Positions 7,296 to 14,608 are shown, counted from the stretch's first letter. The stretch is 18,750 nt of DNA from CAZUGO01 sp964619935 (GCA_964619935.1 CAZUGO010000072.1:1-18750); one strand, 5' to 3'. The notes: a model not told the origin generated them from the sequence alone. Numbers and translations: made by a program.

Positions 7296-7745
7296 ATGCC
7301 GCCCAAAGCCAGACGCACGCGGCCGCCCCGGCGGTCCGCCGAGGAGGTCACCCGGGGTTATCGCCGGACCCGGTCCGACCATGCCCAGGAAACCGCCGAG
7401 GACTATGTGGAGTTGATCGCCGAGCTGATTCGAGACACCGGTGAGGCCCGGACGGTCGACATCGCCCGCCGCCTGGGTGTCACCCACGTCACGGTGTCCA
7501 AGACGCTGGCCCGGCTGCAACGCGAAGATCTGATTACCTCGGCGCCCTACCGTTCCATCTTCCTGACTCCCAAAGGCGCCCGTTTGGCCGGCGCCTCACG
7601 CCAGCGACACGAAGTGGTGGTGGCCTTTCTGCTGGCCCTCGGCGTCCCGCAACAAGATGCCGACATCGACGCCGAAGGAATCGAACACCACCTCAGCAGC
7701 TCCACGCTGCAGGCCATGAAGCGCTTCCTCAAGCGCAGCGACTGA
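7296..7745 (+). CDS. mntR: Manganese-responsive transcriptional regulator MntR (DtxR family)
   Basis: This is a cytoplasmic metalloregulator that binds DNA when loaded with Mn2+ and represses metal-uptake genes. From ATG 7296 (149 aa): an Arg-rich tail (1-25); a winged helix at about 33-92 including TVDIARRLGVTHVTVSKTLA; and the metal-binding/dimerisation helices to the end. The full MntR ligand set is visible: D36 and E39 (AEDYVEL), H105 (RQRHEV), E127, E130 and H131 (DAEGIEHH). The length matches MntR, which lacks the SH3-like third domain of DtxR/IdeR, and the sequence closely resembles the E. coli type. ATG 7296 is chosen because GGAGG lies 8 bases upstream; the frame is open further up to 7245. 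It is divergent from the metal-uptake operon, and a palindrome lies between them. Confidence 0.93.
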   Translation: MPPKARRTRPPRRSAEEVTRGYRRTRSDHAQETAEDYVELIAELIRDTGEARTVDIARRLGVTHVTVSKTLARLQREDLITSAPYRSIFLTPKGARLAGASRQRHEVVVAFLLALGVPQQDADIDAEGIEHHLSSSTLQAMKRFLKRSD

Positions 7746-8081
7746 GCCCCAGCAGACCCAGCGCGCCGGCGGGCCGCCGCGGCGGGCGGGGCCCACGAAG
7801 TCCAGCGGATGCGCAGGGTGCCGATTCTGTGGCCCGCGGGAATCGCGACGCACTGGACGCCGACGAATTCCCGTGGGCCTGGGAGGGAGAGAACGATCGC
7901 TGCCGGCCGTGCCGGGGAAGAATCGAATCGGTGATGCCGGCGATCCGGATCACCTGCTGATGATTGCTTCTGCCAGAGGGAACCCGACGGGGCTCCCTCT
8001 GGCAGCCACTTGTCGCCTGCCGGGATGCGTCGCTTGGCTGATCCGAGACCAGACGGACAGACCCGCAGACGCCGTCGCGGG
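7746..8081. other. Intergenic stretch, no convincing gene
   Basis: These 336 bases separate mntR from the small peptide gene that points toward it. No reading frame on either strand has a ribosome site together with recognisable protein character. The only clear structure is the 36-base hairpin at 7970-8005. A minus-strand frame ending inside the mntR tail reads RPAGALGLLGLSRCA, faintly like a PEP-CTERM anchor, so the region may hold a decayed gene. Confidence 0.5.
7970..8005. terminator. Long perfect hairpin between convergent genes, possible bidirectional terminator
   Basis: Arms CTGCCAGAGGGA (7970-7981) and TCCCTCTGGCAG (7994-8005) pair perfectly over 12 bp; inside the 12-base loop CCC/GGG can add three more pairs. 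It lies between mntR (ending 7745) and the small minus-strand peptide gene (ending 8082), where a shared terminator would be expected. No T-run follows on either strand, so it is not a textbook intrinsic terminator. Confidence 0.45.
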
Positions 8082-8213
8082 CTAGCCGCCCAGGCCGCCG
8101 AAGCCGCCCAACAGGCTGGAGAAAATCCCCAGAATCGACTCGAACAGGCCAGCCAGCGGACCCAACACCCCACCAAGATCATCACCCAGAAATCCAAACA
8201 AGTCAGTAAACAT
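8082..8213 (-). CDS. 43-aa Gly/Leu-rich amphipathic small protein
   Basis: I do not recognise this gene, but it is well supported as a coding unit. The ATG at 8213 has AGGAG 7 bases upstream, one of the best ribosome sites in the window. The peptide starts MFTDLFGFLGDD and ends SSLLGGFGGLGG. Phe, Leu and Ile recur every three to four residues, with Gly between them and acidic residues near the start and middle (D4, D11, D12, E25). There are no Lys, Arg, Cys or His residues. This could be a membrane-inserting or self-assembling peptide, or a short membrane-anchored subunit. A hairpin lies 40 bases upstream in its presumed leader and another long hairpin lies downstream. No partner gene is adjacent on the same strand. 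Function is unknown. Confidence 0.6.
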   Translation of the reverse strand: MFTDLFGFLGDDLGGVLGPLAGLFESILGIFSSLLGGFGGLGG

Positions 8214-8252
8214 CGTCGGTCTCCTTTCAAGTGGCTCAAACGCCGTTCAAGC

Positions 8253-8274
8253 GGGCAGGCGAATCTGCCTGCCC
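8253..8274. repeat. Perfect 8-bp hairpin upstream of the small peptide gene
   Basis: GGGCAGGC (8253-8260) and GCCTGCCC (8267-8274) flank a 6-base loop. On the minus strand it lies about 40 bases before the peptide start codon. It may be a leader structure or the end of the upstream transcript. Confidence 0.4.
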
Positions 8275-8367
8275 ACATCAACACGCGACAATCTCCATCG
8301 GGATCCGCACGGCAAAGATCCAACACGTTTCCGGCGGTGGCAGCAGCAGGGTGCAGCGCAGCAACAA

Positions 8368-8396
8368 CCCCACCCTCCGCCAGGCGAAGGGTGGGG
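8368..8396 (-). terminator. Stem-loop downstream of the TetR gene, candidate terminator
   Basis: CCCCACCCT (8368-8376) pairs perfectly with AGGGTGGGG (8388-8396), and after one mismatch CGCC/GGCG continues the stem. Read on the minus strand it is followed by TTGTTGCTGC, a weak T-rich tail. It lies about 100 bases after the TetR stop codon and probably ends the sigma-kinase-TetR transcription unit. Confidence 0.5.
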
Positions 8397-8497
8397 CTCT
8401 CTAAGTCACCACCAGATGGTGGGTCGAAGCCGATGCCATGGGTTTGTGTCGGCGGATGACCCTCCAGAAGTTCAGCGAACTCCCCGAAAAAGGCGAT

Positions 8498-9202
8498 CTA
8501 CCAGGCGGACCAGGGCCGAAAGGCGGTCGCAATCGCGGCATGCAGCCCCTGGGTGAAGGTCTGGTGGGTTTGGTCTTCGCGGTGCAGGTACATCCAGAAG
8601 GCGTTCATGAACAGGCTGAACAGCACCCAGGCAGCAGCCTCGGACGGCAGGGAATCGTCCAGAATCCCCTGCCGTTGGTGTTTTTCGATGAGGCTGCGGA
8701 CCTGGGTCACCAGGTGCAATTCCAGACCGGCCAGGCAGGCCGCCACCCGTCGCGAGCGGATGGCTTCGCCGGCCAGTTCGCGAAGCACATGGCGGCATCC
8801 CGCCCGCACCACAATCTTGAAATAGGCTTCAAACAGCCGTGCGACGGCCACCTCAGGATCGGGACCCGAGCGGCTGATAATCCGCCTGCCGGCCCGCAAC
8901 ATCTTGGCAGCGCCGCGAATCACCATGCAGGCCAACACATCGCTCTTGGTGGCGAAGTGCCGGTGAACCACATCGAGACTACAGCCGCCGGAGTCGGCCA
9001 CCTCCTGCAGCGTGGTTCGGGCGTAGCCGCGGCTGGAGAACAACTCCGCCGCCCGAGTGACGATCAGGCGGCGGGATACCGCCAGCAACGGAGCGGGACT
9101 GGTCATCGACGAAGCGCCCCCGGTAATGACCGACCGCCGAGCGACCCACCCGCGCAGTTCGGCCCCGATCAGGGACGCGACGTCCGCCGCCCGATCCCGC
9201 AT
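8498..9202 (-). CDS. TetR/AcrR-family transcriptional regulator
   Basis: This is a cytoplasmic one-component repressor-type protein. The DNA-binding domain is clear: VTRAAELFSSRGYARTTLQE followed by the helix-turn-helix region VADSGGCSLDVVHRHFATKS and DVLACMV. The remaining ~140 residues form the variable ligand-binding/dimerisation part, ending in a hydrophobic helix (AAAWVLFSLFMNAFWMYLH) that would line the ligand pocket; the ligand is not predictable. Two starts are possible. ATG 9202 (234 aa) has GGA 5 bases upstream and leaves 24 bases to the kinase gene. ATG 9106 (202 aa, starting MTSPAPLLA) gives the usual TetR length with GGGGG about 10 bases upstream. The first 32 residues are therefore uncertain. 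It probably belongs to the kinase transcription unit, but its target is not evident. Confidence 0.88.
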   Translation of the reverse strand: MRDRAADVASLIGAELRGWVARRSVITGGASSMTSPAPLLAVSRRLIVTRAAELFSSRGYARTTLQEVADSGGCSLDVVHRHFATKSDVLACMVIRGAAKMLRAGRRIISRSGPDPEVAVARLFEAYFKIVVRAGCRHVLRELAGEAIRSRRVAACLAGLELHLVTQVRSLIEKHQRQGILDDSLPSEAAAWVLFSLFMNAFWMYLHREDQTHQTFTQGLHAAIATAFRPWSAW

Positions 9203-9226
9203 GGTTTTCCGGAACAGCAGATGTGC

Positions 9227-12052
9227 TCACGGCCCGGGTGCAGCGCGGATCCTGGACTGCGGTCGTGGCGCTCGCGCCAACGCGTAGCCCACCACGACCA
9301 ATCCGGCAACGATGGCCAGCGCCATCAACGACAGGTCGCTGGTCCAGAGTCGAGCCCCGAAGCGCATTGGAAACGAGATCAGCACGCCGCTGACGAAGGT
9401 AGCCACCGCAAACGCCACCAGCCCGAAGCGAACCATCAACCACAGGCCAAGCGCCACCCCGCCCAGGCCGACCACCAACCAGGACGTCGCAGAGTGGGCG
9501 CCGCGCGGCAGAAACGCCGGGGCCAGCACCAGGACGGCCAGAATGGCCCACACCGGCCGCCGGAAGAGCGCCCGCAACCCAGCCAGCAGCAACACCAACA
9601 GCAGCCCGCGAAACAGCGCCCGCAGCAGCAGGCTCAGGCAGCCCGCGACCGGCAGCCGACCGCCGAGCAACAGCTCGAGTTGGCCGCTGTCGGCGAGCAC
9701 CGGACGAACCGGCCAACCCAGTGCCCCCACCACGGCCCGCTCGGAGCAGAACAGCACCGCCCAGAACAAGCCCACGCCGACACCCAACACCACATGGCGG
9801 CCCACGGCGGCATCACGCCAGCGCAGGGCGAGCAGGCGCCGCCAACTGATCAACATCTCCGGCCAGAACCGCCGGGCGTAGGGCTCCAGGGCCACATAGA
9901 ACAGCCAGATCAGGCAGGCGGTGGCCAACGCCCGAAAGCAGGCCGCGCATACCAGCATGATCTCCAGCGGCAGGCGGGCGGTGTGTGTACTCTCGAGGGC
10001 CCAACTGACCAGCCGGATGACCAATACCGCGGCCGCCAGACGAATGGCTCCGTCGCGATCGCTGCGCCCGGCGCGGTAGTTTCGCCAGGCCCAGGGCAGG
10101 GCGACCAGGCCGAGCAACACCGTGGCAAGGGCCGCCCAGAACAGCGTGACGACTTCCTTGCGAAGCTGCCTGCCGAACATTACGGCCGGGACCTGCCGGG
10201 CGCCGGAAACCAAGAACACAGTTGGACGCCCGGCGGAGGCATGCAGCTCCACATGCACGGTCGTGGTGCCGCCGGCGGCAGGTGCCGTGCTCCAGGCCTG
10301 AGCCGACATGCTGCGATAAATCGACGCCACCTGGACGGGCACTTCGGTGGCAGCGGCCGCGTCCAATCCAGCCATCATGAACAGCTGGTCGCGGAGCAGA
10401 TCCGGGCTGAAACCTGGTGCGGTTCCGGCGGTCGGCTCGGGAACGGACGCCAGGAATCGCAGTTGTCCGTCCAGGGTCAGGACGGCGGTCAACATTCCGG
10501 GAGCGGCCTGCGGTGGGTCATTGAAGGTCACCCGGGCGCTGCCAAAGAGGATGTTCACGAAATCGTTCGGCACCAGGCCCGTGGGGCCTTGGCGATACCA
10601 GAACAGCAGCTCGCCGTCGTGGGCCGACCCAATCCGCCGCTCGGAATGCCCCCAACCGTCCAGCCCGAAGGCCGCCGGAGAGATGTCGGCGACGTCGCAG
10701 AACCCCATGGCAAAACCACCCGGGTTCAGATGGAATCCGGATTGCTCGGCCACCTGCCGGGCTGTCGCCGCCAGAACGGCCGGCGGCCGGTCAGTTGCCA
10801 GGTCCCACGGCAGCGGAGCCAGCGCCCGCACTTGCAGCAGCGCCAGCCCCAGGGCGACGAACGCGATTGCGACCCACGCCGGATGCGGCAACCGCACTTG
10901 CGGAACCGCCGCCAGTTGCAGCATCTCCGGTGTCGGCGTCTGGTGCGCGGCCAGTGCGTCCGCCAGCAGGTCGCTGCCCGGCAAGGCGGCGGCCACCGCC
11001 AGCGCCGACGGCGGACGCCGCTTGGGATCTTTTTCCAGGCATTGCAGAATGACCCGCTCGACGTCCGGCTCGAGGTCTTCGGCCACGTCGGATGGCAGTG
11101 GCGGCCGCGAGTTGCAGTGCAGCGCCGCATAGTCCGCCACGGTGCGGGCCCGAAACACCGGCTGGCCGGCAAACAGCTCGAAGAGCACCAATCCCAGGGA
11201 GTAGATATCGCTGCGGACGGTGACTTCCCGGCCGCTGATCTGCTCCGGAGCCATATAGGCCGGTGTGCCGGCCCGAATCTCCAGCCCGCGAATGTCGGCG
11301 GCCGCCCCGGCCAGGCCGAAGTCGGTGAGGCGCACTTGTCCGCGACCATCGATCATGATGTTGGCCGGCTTCAGATCGCGGTGCAGCACGCCGCGGGCGT
11401 GGGCGGCGGCCAGCCCAGCGCAGATCTGGCGAGCGATATCGACGGCCTTGTCGTGCTGCAGTCGGCCGAGGCGCTTCAGCAAAACCGCCAGGTTCTCACC
11501 GTCGACATACTCCATTGATAGAAAGTGCAGTCCGTCCGCCTCGCCGGCATCAAAGACGCGGCAGACGTTGGGGTGGGTGATCTCCCGGGCCAGTCGCACC
11601 TCCTGGTGAAAACGGGCCACCCACATCGGGCTCACCGTCAGGCTGGGGAGCAGAAACTTCAGGGCCACGGTCTGCTTCAGCCGGAGATCGTCGACGCGGT
11701 AGACCTCACCCATTCCGCCGCGGCCCAGCGGCGCTACGATGCGATAGCGCTCGGCCAGGAGGTGCCCCGGGCACAGGCCCAGATCCGGCTCGGGCTCAGC
11801 ACCCGCAACCGTCGGTACATCAGGCATCGGGCGCGTGGGGGCGTCCGACGGGTCCACGGCCAACGGCTGCGGATCGACGGCATCGATGCCCAACGTCCCT
11901 TCGTGATGATGGGCCAACAGCCGCTCGACCTCGGCGCGTAGGAATGGATCATCAGCACAGCGCTTTGCCAGAAACGCCGCCTGATCGGCCGGCGAGCGCC
12001 CGCAGACCTCGAGGAAAACCTCTCTGATGCGGGCGTGCTGCTCTGGGGTCAT
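9227..12052 (-). CDS. Membrane Ser/Thr protein kinase (PknB type) with polytopic C-terminal domain
   Basis: This Hanks-type kinase is coupled to an ECF sigma factor. Residues 1-50 are a short helical segment (typical start MTPEQHARIREVF) shared by many acidobacterial and planctomycete kinases, then a Pro-rich linker. The catalytic domain spans about 103-355: P-loop GRGGMGEVYR (110-119), VALK Lys132, Glu151 of helix C, HRDLKPAN (224-231), DFG (244-246), APE (268-270). A first membrane span lies near 392-408. An extracytoplasmic region of roughly 230 residues follows, then seven to ten further spans from about residue 645 to the end. The C-terminal section contains LLRALFRGLLLVLLLAGL, slightly like a CPBP membrane-protease helix but without its EE pair. 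The ATG overlaps the sigma factor stop codon (ATGA), so the two are translationally coupled. The kinase likely senses an envelope signal and phosphorylates the sigma factor; the signal is unknown. Confidence 0.93.
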   Translation of the reverse strand: MTPEQHARIREVFLEVCGRSPADQAAFLAKRCADDPFLRAEVERLLAHHHEGTLGIDAVDPQPLAVDPSDAPTRPMPDVPTVAGAEPEPDLGLCPGHLLAERYRIVAPLGRGGMGEVYRVDDLRLKQTVALKFLLPSLTVSPMWVARFHQEVRLAREITHPNVCRVFDAGEADGLHFLSMEYVDGENLAVLLKRLGRLQHDKAVDIARQICAGLAAAHARGVLHRDLKPANIMIDGRGQVRLTDFGLAGAAADIRGLEIRAGTPAYMAPEQISGREVTVRSDIYSLGLVLFELFAGQPVFRARTVADYAALHCNSRPPLPSDVAEDLEPDVERVILQCLEKDPKRRPPSALAVAAALPGSDLLADALAAHQTPTPEMLQLAAVPQVRLPHPAWVAIAFVALGLALLQVRALAPLPWDLATDRPPAVLAATARQVAEQSGFHLNPGGFAMGFCDVADISPAAFGLDGWGHSERRIGSAHDGELLFWYRQGPTGLVPNDFVNILFGSARVTFNDPPQAAPGMLTAVLTLDGQLRFLASVPEPTAGTAPGFSPDLLRDQLFMMAGLDAAAATEVPVQVASIYRSMSAQAWSTAPAAGGTTTVHVELHASAGRPTVFLVSGARQVPAVMFGRQLRKEVVTLFWAALATVLLGLVALPWAWRNYRAGRSDRDGAIRLAAAVLVIRLVSWALESTHTARLPLEIMLVCAACFRALATACLIWLFYVALEPYARRFWPEMLISWRRLLALRWRDAAVGRHVVLGVGVGLFWAVLFCSERAVVGALGWPVRPVLADSGQLELLLGGRLPVAGCLSLLLRALFRGLLLVLLLAGLRALFRRPVWAILAVLVLAPAFLPRGAHSATSWLVVGLGGVALGLWLMVRFGLVAFAVATFVSGVLISFPMRFGARLWTSDLSLMALAIVAGLVVVGYALARAPRPQSRIRAAPGP

Positions 12053-12624
12053 GATTCCGTGTGGTTACTGAGGGCGGCCCGCAGCCAGGCCTTGGCGTGG
12101 GTCCAGTCGCTCTCAACCTTGCGTTTCGACACACCCAGGACCTGGGCGACCTCCTCGACGGTCATTCCGGCGAAAAACCGCAGTTCCACAATGCGGGCCT
12201 GCCGGGCATCGAGCGCTGCCAGAGCCTCCAGAACGTCGTGCAGAGCCACCGCGTCGATGTTGTGGAAGTTCAGCGGCGCCACCGCATCATCGAGCACCAC
12301 CCGGTGCCACTCACCGCCGCGCTTGAGCCGACCGCGGTGGCGGGCGCTATCGATCAAGATGCGGCGCATGGCCGCCGCCCCGACCGCGAAGAAATGGGTC
12401 CGCCCCTGCCAGTCCACGCGGCTCTGGTCCACCAGGCGCATGAAAGCTTCGTGAACCAGCGCGGTCGGCTGCAAGGTATGGTCGCTGTGCTCACGGCGGA
12501 GATAGTGGTGCGCCAAGGCCCGCAGTTCGTCGTAGACCAACGGCATCAGAAGTTTGGCGACCTCGGCGGGCGGGCGGTCGGCCGCTTGGGTCAGCACTCG
12601 GGTGACTTCAGTCTCTTCGGCCAT
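12049..12624 (-). CDS. ECF-type RNA polymerase sigma factor (TIGR02999-like, kinase-associated)
   Basis: This 191-aa alternative sigma factor directs RNA polymerase to a dedicated promoter set. The sigma-2 region includes YDELRALAHHYLRREHSDHT, LQPTALVHEAFMRL and HFFAVGAAAMRRILIDSAR, all typical of the TIGR02999 family common in Planctomycetes and Acidobacteria. The sigma-4 helix-turn-helix is ELRFFAGMTVEEVAQVLGVS followed by KRKVESDWTHAKAWL. The frame is open up to 12762, but ATG 12624 (MAEETEV) has GGGG 7 bases upstream, lies 25 bases from the predicted transcription start and gives the family length. It overlaps the downstream kinase by 4 bases. No anti-sigma gene is present, matching the planctomycete arrangement in which a Ser/Thr kinase replaces it. 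Confidence 0.9.
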   Translation of the reverse strand: MAEETEVTRVLTQAADRPPAEVAKLLMPLVYDELRALAHHYLRREHSDHTLQPTALVHEAFMRLVDQSRVDWQGRTHFFAVGAAAMRRILIDSARHRGRLKRGGEWHRVVLDDAVAPLNFHNIDAVALHDVLEALAALDARQARIVELRFFAGMTVEEVAQVLGVSKRKVESDWTHAKAWLRAALSNHTES

Positions 12625-12655
12625 CGTCAGCCCCAGGATTGTGAAACGGCCCGGA

Positions 12656-12684
12656 ATCGTACCACATCGCAGCACGAGGTCCAA
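12656..12684 (-). promoter_or_regulatory. Candidate promoter of the sigma factor-kinase unit
   Basis: On the minus strand TTGGAC (12679-12684) and TACGAT (12656-12661) are separated by 17 bases. The start would be near 12649, about 25 bases before the ATG at 12624. Boxes match 4-5 of 6 consensus positions each. Confidence 0.5.
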
Positions 12685-12700
12685 ACCGCCAGCGCCGTGA

Positions 12701-12767
12701 GGGTCTTGCCGGACCCCATGCGCGGCTGGGGTCGGACGCCAACCGCGCACGCGGTTGGACAAGACCC
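12701..12767. repeat. Palindromic element able to fold as a three-way junction
   Basis: An outer 8-bp stem GGGTCTTG (12701-12708)/CAAGACCC (12760-12767) encloses two hairpins: GACCCC (12712-12717)/GGGGTC (12728-12733) with a 10-base loop, and CCAACCGCG (12739-12747)/CGCGGTTGG (12750-12758) with an almost closed loop. All three stems are perfect. The words ATGGGGTC/GACCCCAT occur at both ends. It lies between the cstA 3' end and the sigma factor promoter, so it is either in the 3' tail of the cstA transcript or a mobile palindromic (REP/MITE-like) DNA element. Confidence 0.6.
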
Positions 12768-12802
12768 CATGCTCAGCACAGCGCGGGATGGAGTCCGGGG
12801 CC

Positions 12803-12834
12803 GGCGGCCGAACCGCGTGGAACGGTCGGCCGCC
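12803..12834 (-). terminator. GC-rich stem-loop after cstA, candidate terminator
   Basis: GGCGGCCGA (12803-12811) pairs perfectly with TCGGCCGCC (12826-12834), and CCG/CGG extends it after a bulge. It starts 4 bases after the cstA stop codon on the minus strand. There is no T-run, so it could also act as an mRNA-stabilising 3' structure. Confidence 0.5.
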
Positions 12835-12838
12835 GAAC

Positions 12839-14572
12839 TCAACTCAGGCGGATGATTTCGTCCGTGTACCGCTCGCGGCGGCGGTAGGCCCGCAGACCCT
12901 CCACAAAGATGCCGACTCCGATCAACATCAGGGCGACGCCGACCGCCAGCAGCAAGTACTCCCGGTCGACTGCAAAGCCGGCAAGCTTGCGGACCATGGC
13001 CACGCCGGTGCTGACCAGCATGAACACCATGGGCAGCGCCGTGAACCACGGGTTGCGGCCGCGCTGGGTCAAGTACAGTGAGACCACCAGCAGGGTCAGC
13101 CCCGCGAGCAGTTGGTTGGTGATCCCGAACAACGTCCACAACACCAGGCCGGCGGGTTCACCGTCAATCTTGTAGAACGCGAAGAAACAGATGGCCCCGC
13201 AGGCGAGCGCCGTCGCCACCACCCGATTGGACAGGAGCGGGAGGCCCAGGGCCGTCCCGATTTCGGAAACATTGAAGCGCAGGAGCCGGGTTGCAGAGTC
13301 CAAGGTGGTCAGGGCAAACGACACCACGATCACGGCAATGAAGGCCACCGCCAGATCGTGGGACACCCCCAAGGCCCCGATAAACTCGGCGCAACCCTGA
13401 ATGAATGCGCCCAGTTTGTTGGCCAGGTCGCCCTCGATGATGCCCCAGTTCTGGTAGGCCGCCTGCCAGGCGGTGGTGCTGCGGAAACCGGCCGTGCAGG
13501 CCAACACCGCCAACAGCCCGAGCAACGATTCACCGATCATGGCCCCGCAGGCGATGAAGCGCGAATCGACCTCGCGATCGATCTGCTTGGCCGTGGTGCC
13601 GCTGGACACCAGGCCGTGGAAACCGCTGGCCGCCCCGCAGGCGATGATGATGAACACGAAGGGGAACAGCGGCGGCGCGCCTTCAGGGTGGGTGTTCAGT
13701 GCCGGCGCACTGAACACCGGGTCAAGCACGAAGAATCCGATGTAAGTCACCGCCAGTCCCAGGTACAACAGCAGGGAGTTCAAAAAATCGCGCGCCTGCA
13801 ACAGACTCCACACCGGCAGAACGGAGGCCAGAAAGGCGTAGCCGACCAGGATCCAGATCCAGGCCCCCTTGGACGGCCAGTGCTCGATCGCCAACCCCAG
13901 GGTCGGCAGCCGCGTGCCCAACCACACCGACGCCAGCAGCAACGCAAACCCGACCGCCGTGGTGGGCGCCAACGGCCAACGGCGGATGTACACCACGTAG
14001 CCCATGATCATGGCCATGACCACCAGGGCTGACGACGGCAGCACCGACGACGGAAACGACGTCCTGGCGCCGGCCAGGTGGCCCGGATCAAAGTCCGGCC
14101 CGGCACAAAGCAGAATCGCGATGATGTACACGAAGACGCCCATGGCCAGGGCGATGCCGAAGAAGATCAACGACAGGAACAACATCTTGGCTCGATAACC
14201 GATGACGCCTTCGGCGACCTTGCCGATGGACAGCCCACGCGCCCGAATCGATACCACCAGGGCCCCGAAGTCATGCACACAGCCCACCAGCACGGCCCCC
14301 AGCACCACCCACAACATCGCCGGCAGCCAGCCCCAGATCACCGCCACCGCCGGCCCCAGCATCGGCGCCAGCCCGGTGATCGAAGCGTAATGGTGACCGA
14401 ACAGCACGATCGGGCGGGTCGGGACGTAGTCCACCCCGTCGGCCAGGGTATGCGCCGGCGTCGGACGGCCGGCATCCAGTCGAAAAATCCGGCGGCCGAG
14501 GAAGCCCGCGTAGACGCCATAGCCCAAACCGTACAGCACGAAACACAGCAACACGGCGACCAGCGGACTCAT
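12839..14572 (-). CDS. cstA: Carbon starvation protein CstA family transporter
   Basis: CstA-family proteins are large inner-membrane transporters for peptides and/or pyruvate, often induced when carbon is scarce. This 577-aa protein has around 16 hydrophobic spans and the family's N-terminal order: a first span (VAVLLCFVLYGLGYGVYAGF), then PTPAHTLADGVDYVPTRP, FGHHYASITGLAPMLGPAVA, and a further span ending in GCVHDFGALVVSIRARGLSIG. Later conserved text includes FHGLVSSGTTAKQIDRE and FALTTLDSATRLLRF. The length is between the short (about 480-550 aa) and long (about 700 aa) family members. The start at ATG 14572 gives the standard N terminus; the promoter boxes end only 7 bases before it and no Shine-Dalgarno fits, so a leaderless mRNA is likely. 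It is a single-gene unit with hairpins after the stop. The substrate cannot be told from sequence. Confidence 0.93.
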   Translation of the reverse strand: MSPLVAVLLCFVLYGLGYGVYAGFLGRRIFRLDAGRPTPAHTLADGVDYVPTRPIVLFGHHYASITGLAPMLGPAVAVIWGWLPAMLWVVLGAVLVGCVHDFGALVVSIRARGLSIGKVAEGVIGYRAKMLFLSLIFFGIALAMGVFVYIIAILLCAGPDFDPGHLAGARTSFPSSVLPSSALVVMAMIMGYVVYIRRWPLAPTTAVGFALLLASVWLGTRLPTLGLAIEHWPSKGAWIWILVGYAFLASVLPVWSLLQARDFLNSLLLYLGLAVTYIGFFVLDPVFSAPALNTHPEGAPPLFPFVFIIIACGAASGFHGLVSSGTTAKQIDREVDSRFIACGAMIGESLLGLLAVLACTAGFRSTTAWQAAYQNWGIIEGDLANKLGAFIQGCAEFIGALGVSHDLAVAFIAVIVVSFALTTLDSATRLLRFNVSEIGTALGLPLLSNRVVATALACGAICFFAFYKIDGEPAGLVLWTLFGITNQLLAGLTLLVVSLYLTQRGRNPWFTALPMVFMLVSTGVAMVRKLAGFAVDREYLLLAVGVALMLIGVGIFVEGLRAYRRRERYTDEIIRLS

Positions 14573-14579
14573 GCCACGA

Positions 14580-14608
14580 ATTGTATGGGGTCAGCAGGAC
14601 GCTGTCAG
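14580..14608 (-). promoter_or_regulatory. cstA promoter, apparently giving a leaderless mRNA
   Basis: On the minus strand CTGACA (14603-14608) and TACAAT (14580-14585) are 17 bases apart; each matches 5 of 6 consensus bases. Only 7 bases separate the -10 box from the ATG at 14570-14572, so transcription should begin at or next to the A of the start codon. Confidence 0.55.

Noticed and set aside
8438..11518. A 1026-codon open frame on the plus strand, rich in Gln, His, Pro and Arg
   Set aside because: It is antisense to the TetR and kinase genes, which have clear domains. Its composition is the usual shadow of GC-rich coding DNA and it shows no domain.
9227..12052. Calling the kinase C-terminal domain an active CPBP protease
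   Set aside because: The EE pair that defines the CPBP active site is absent and only a loose helix resemblance remains.
12625..12762. N-terminal extension of the sigma factor to 12762
   Set aside because: It would read through the predicted promoter and the three-stem element; ATG 12624 has a ribosome site and gives the family length.
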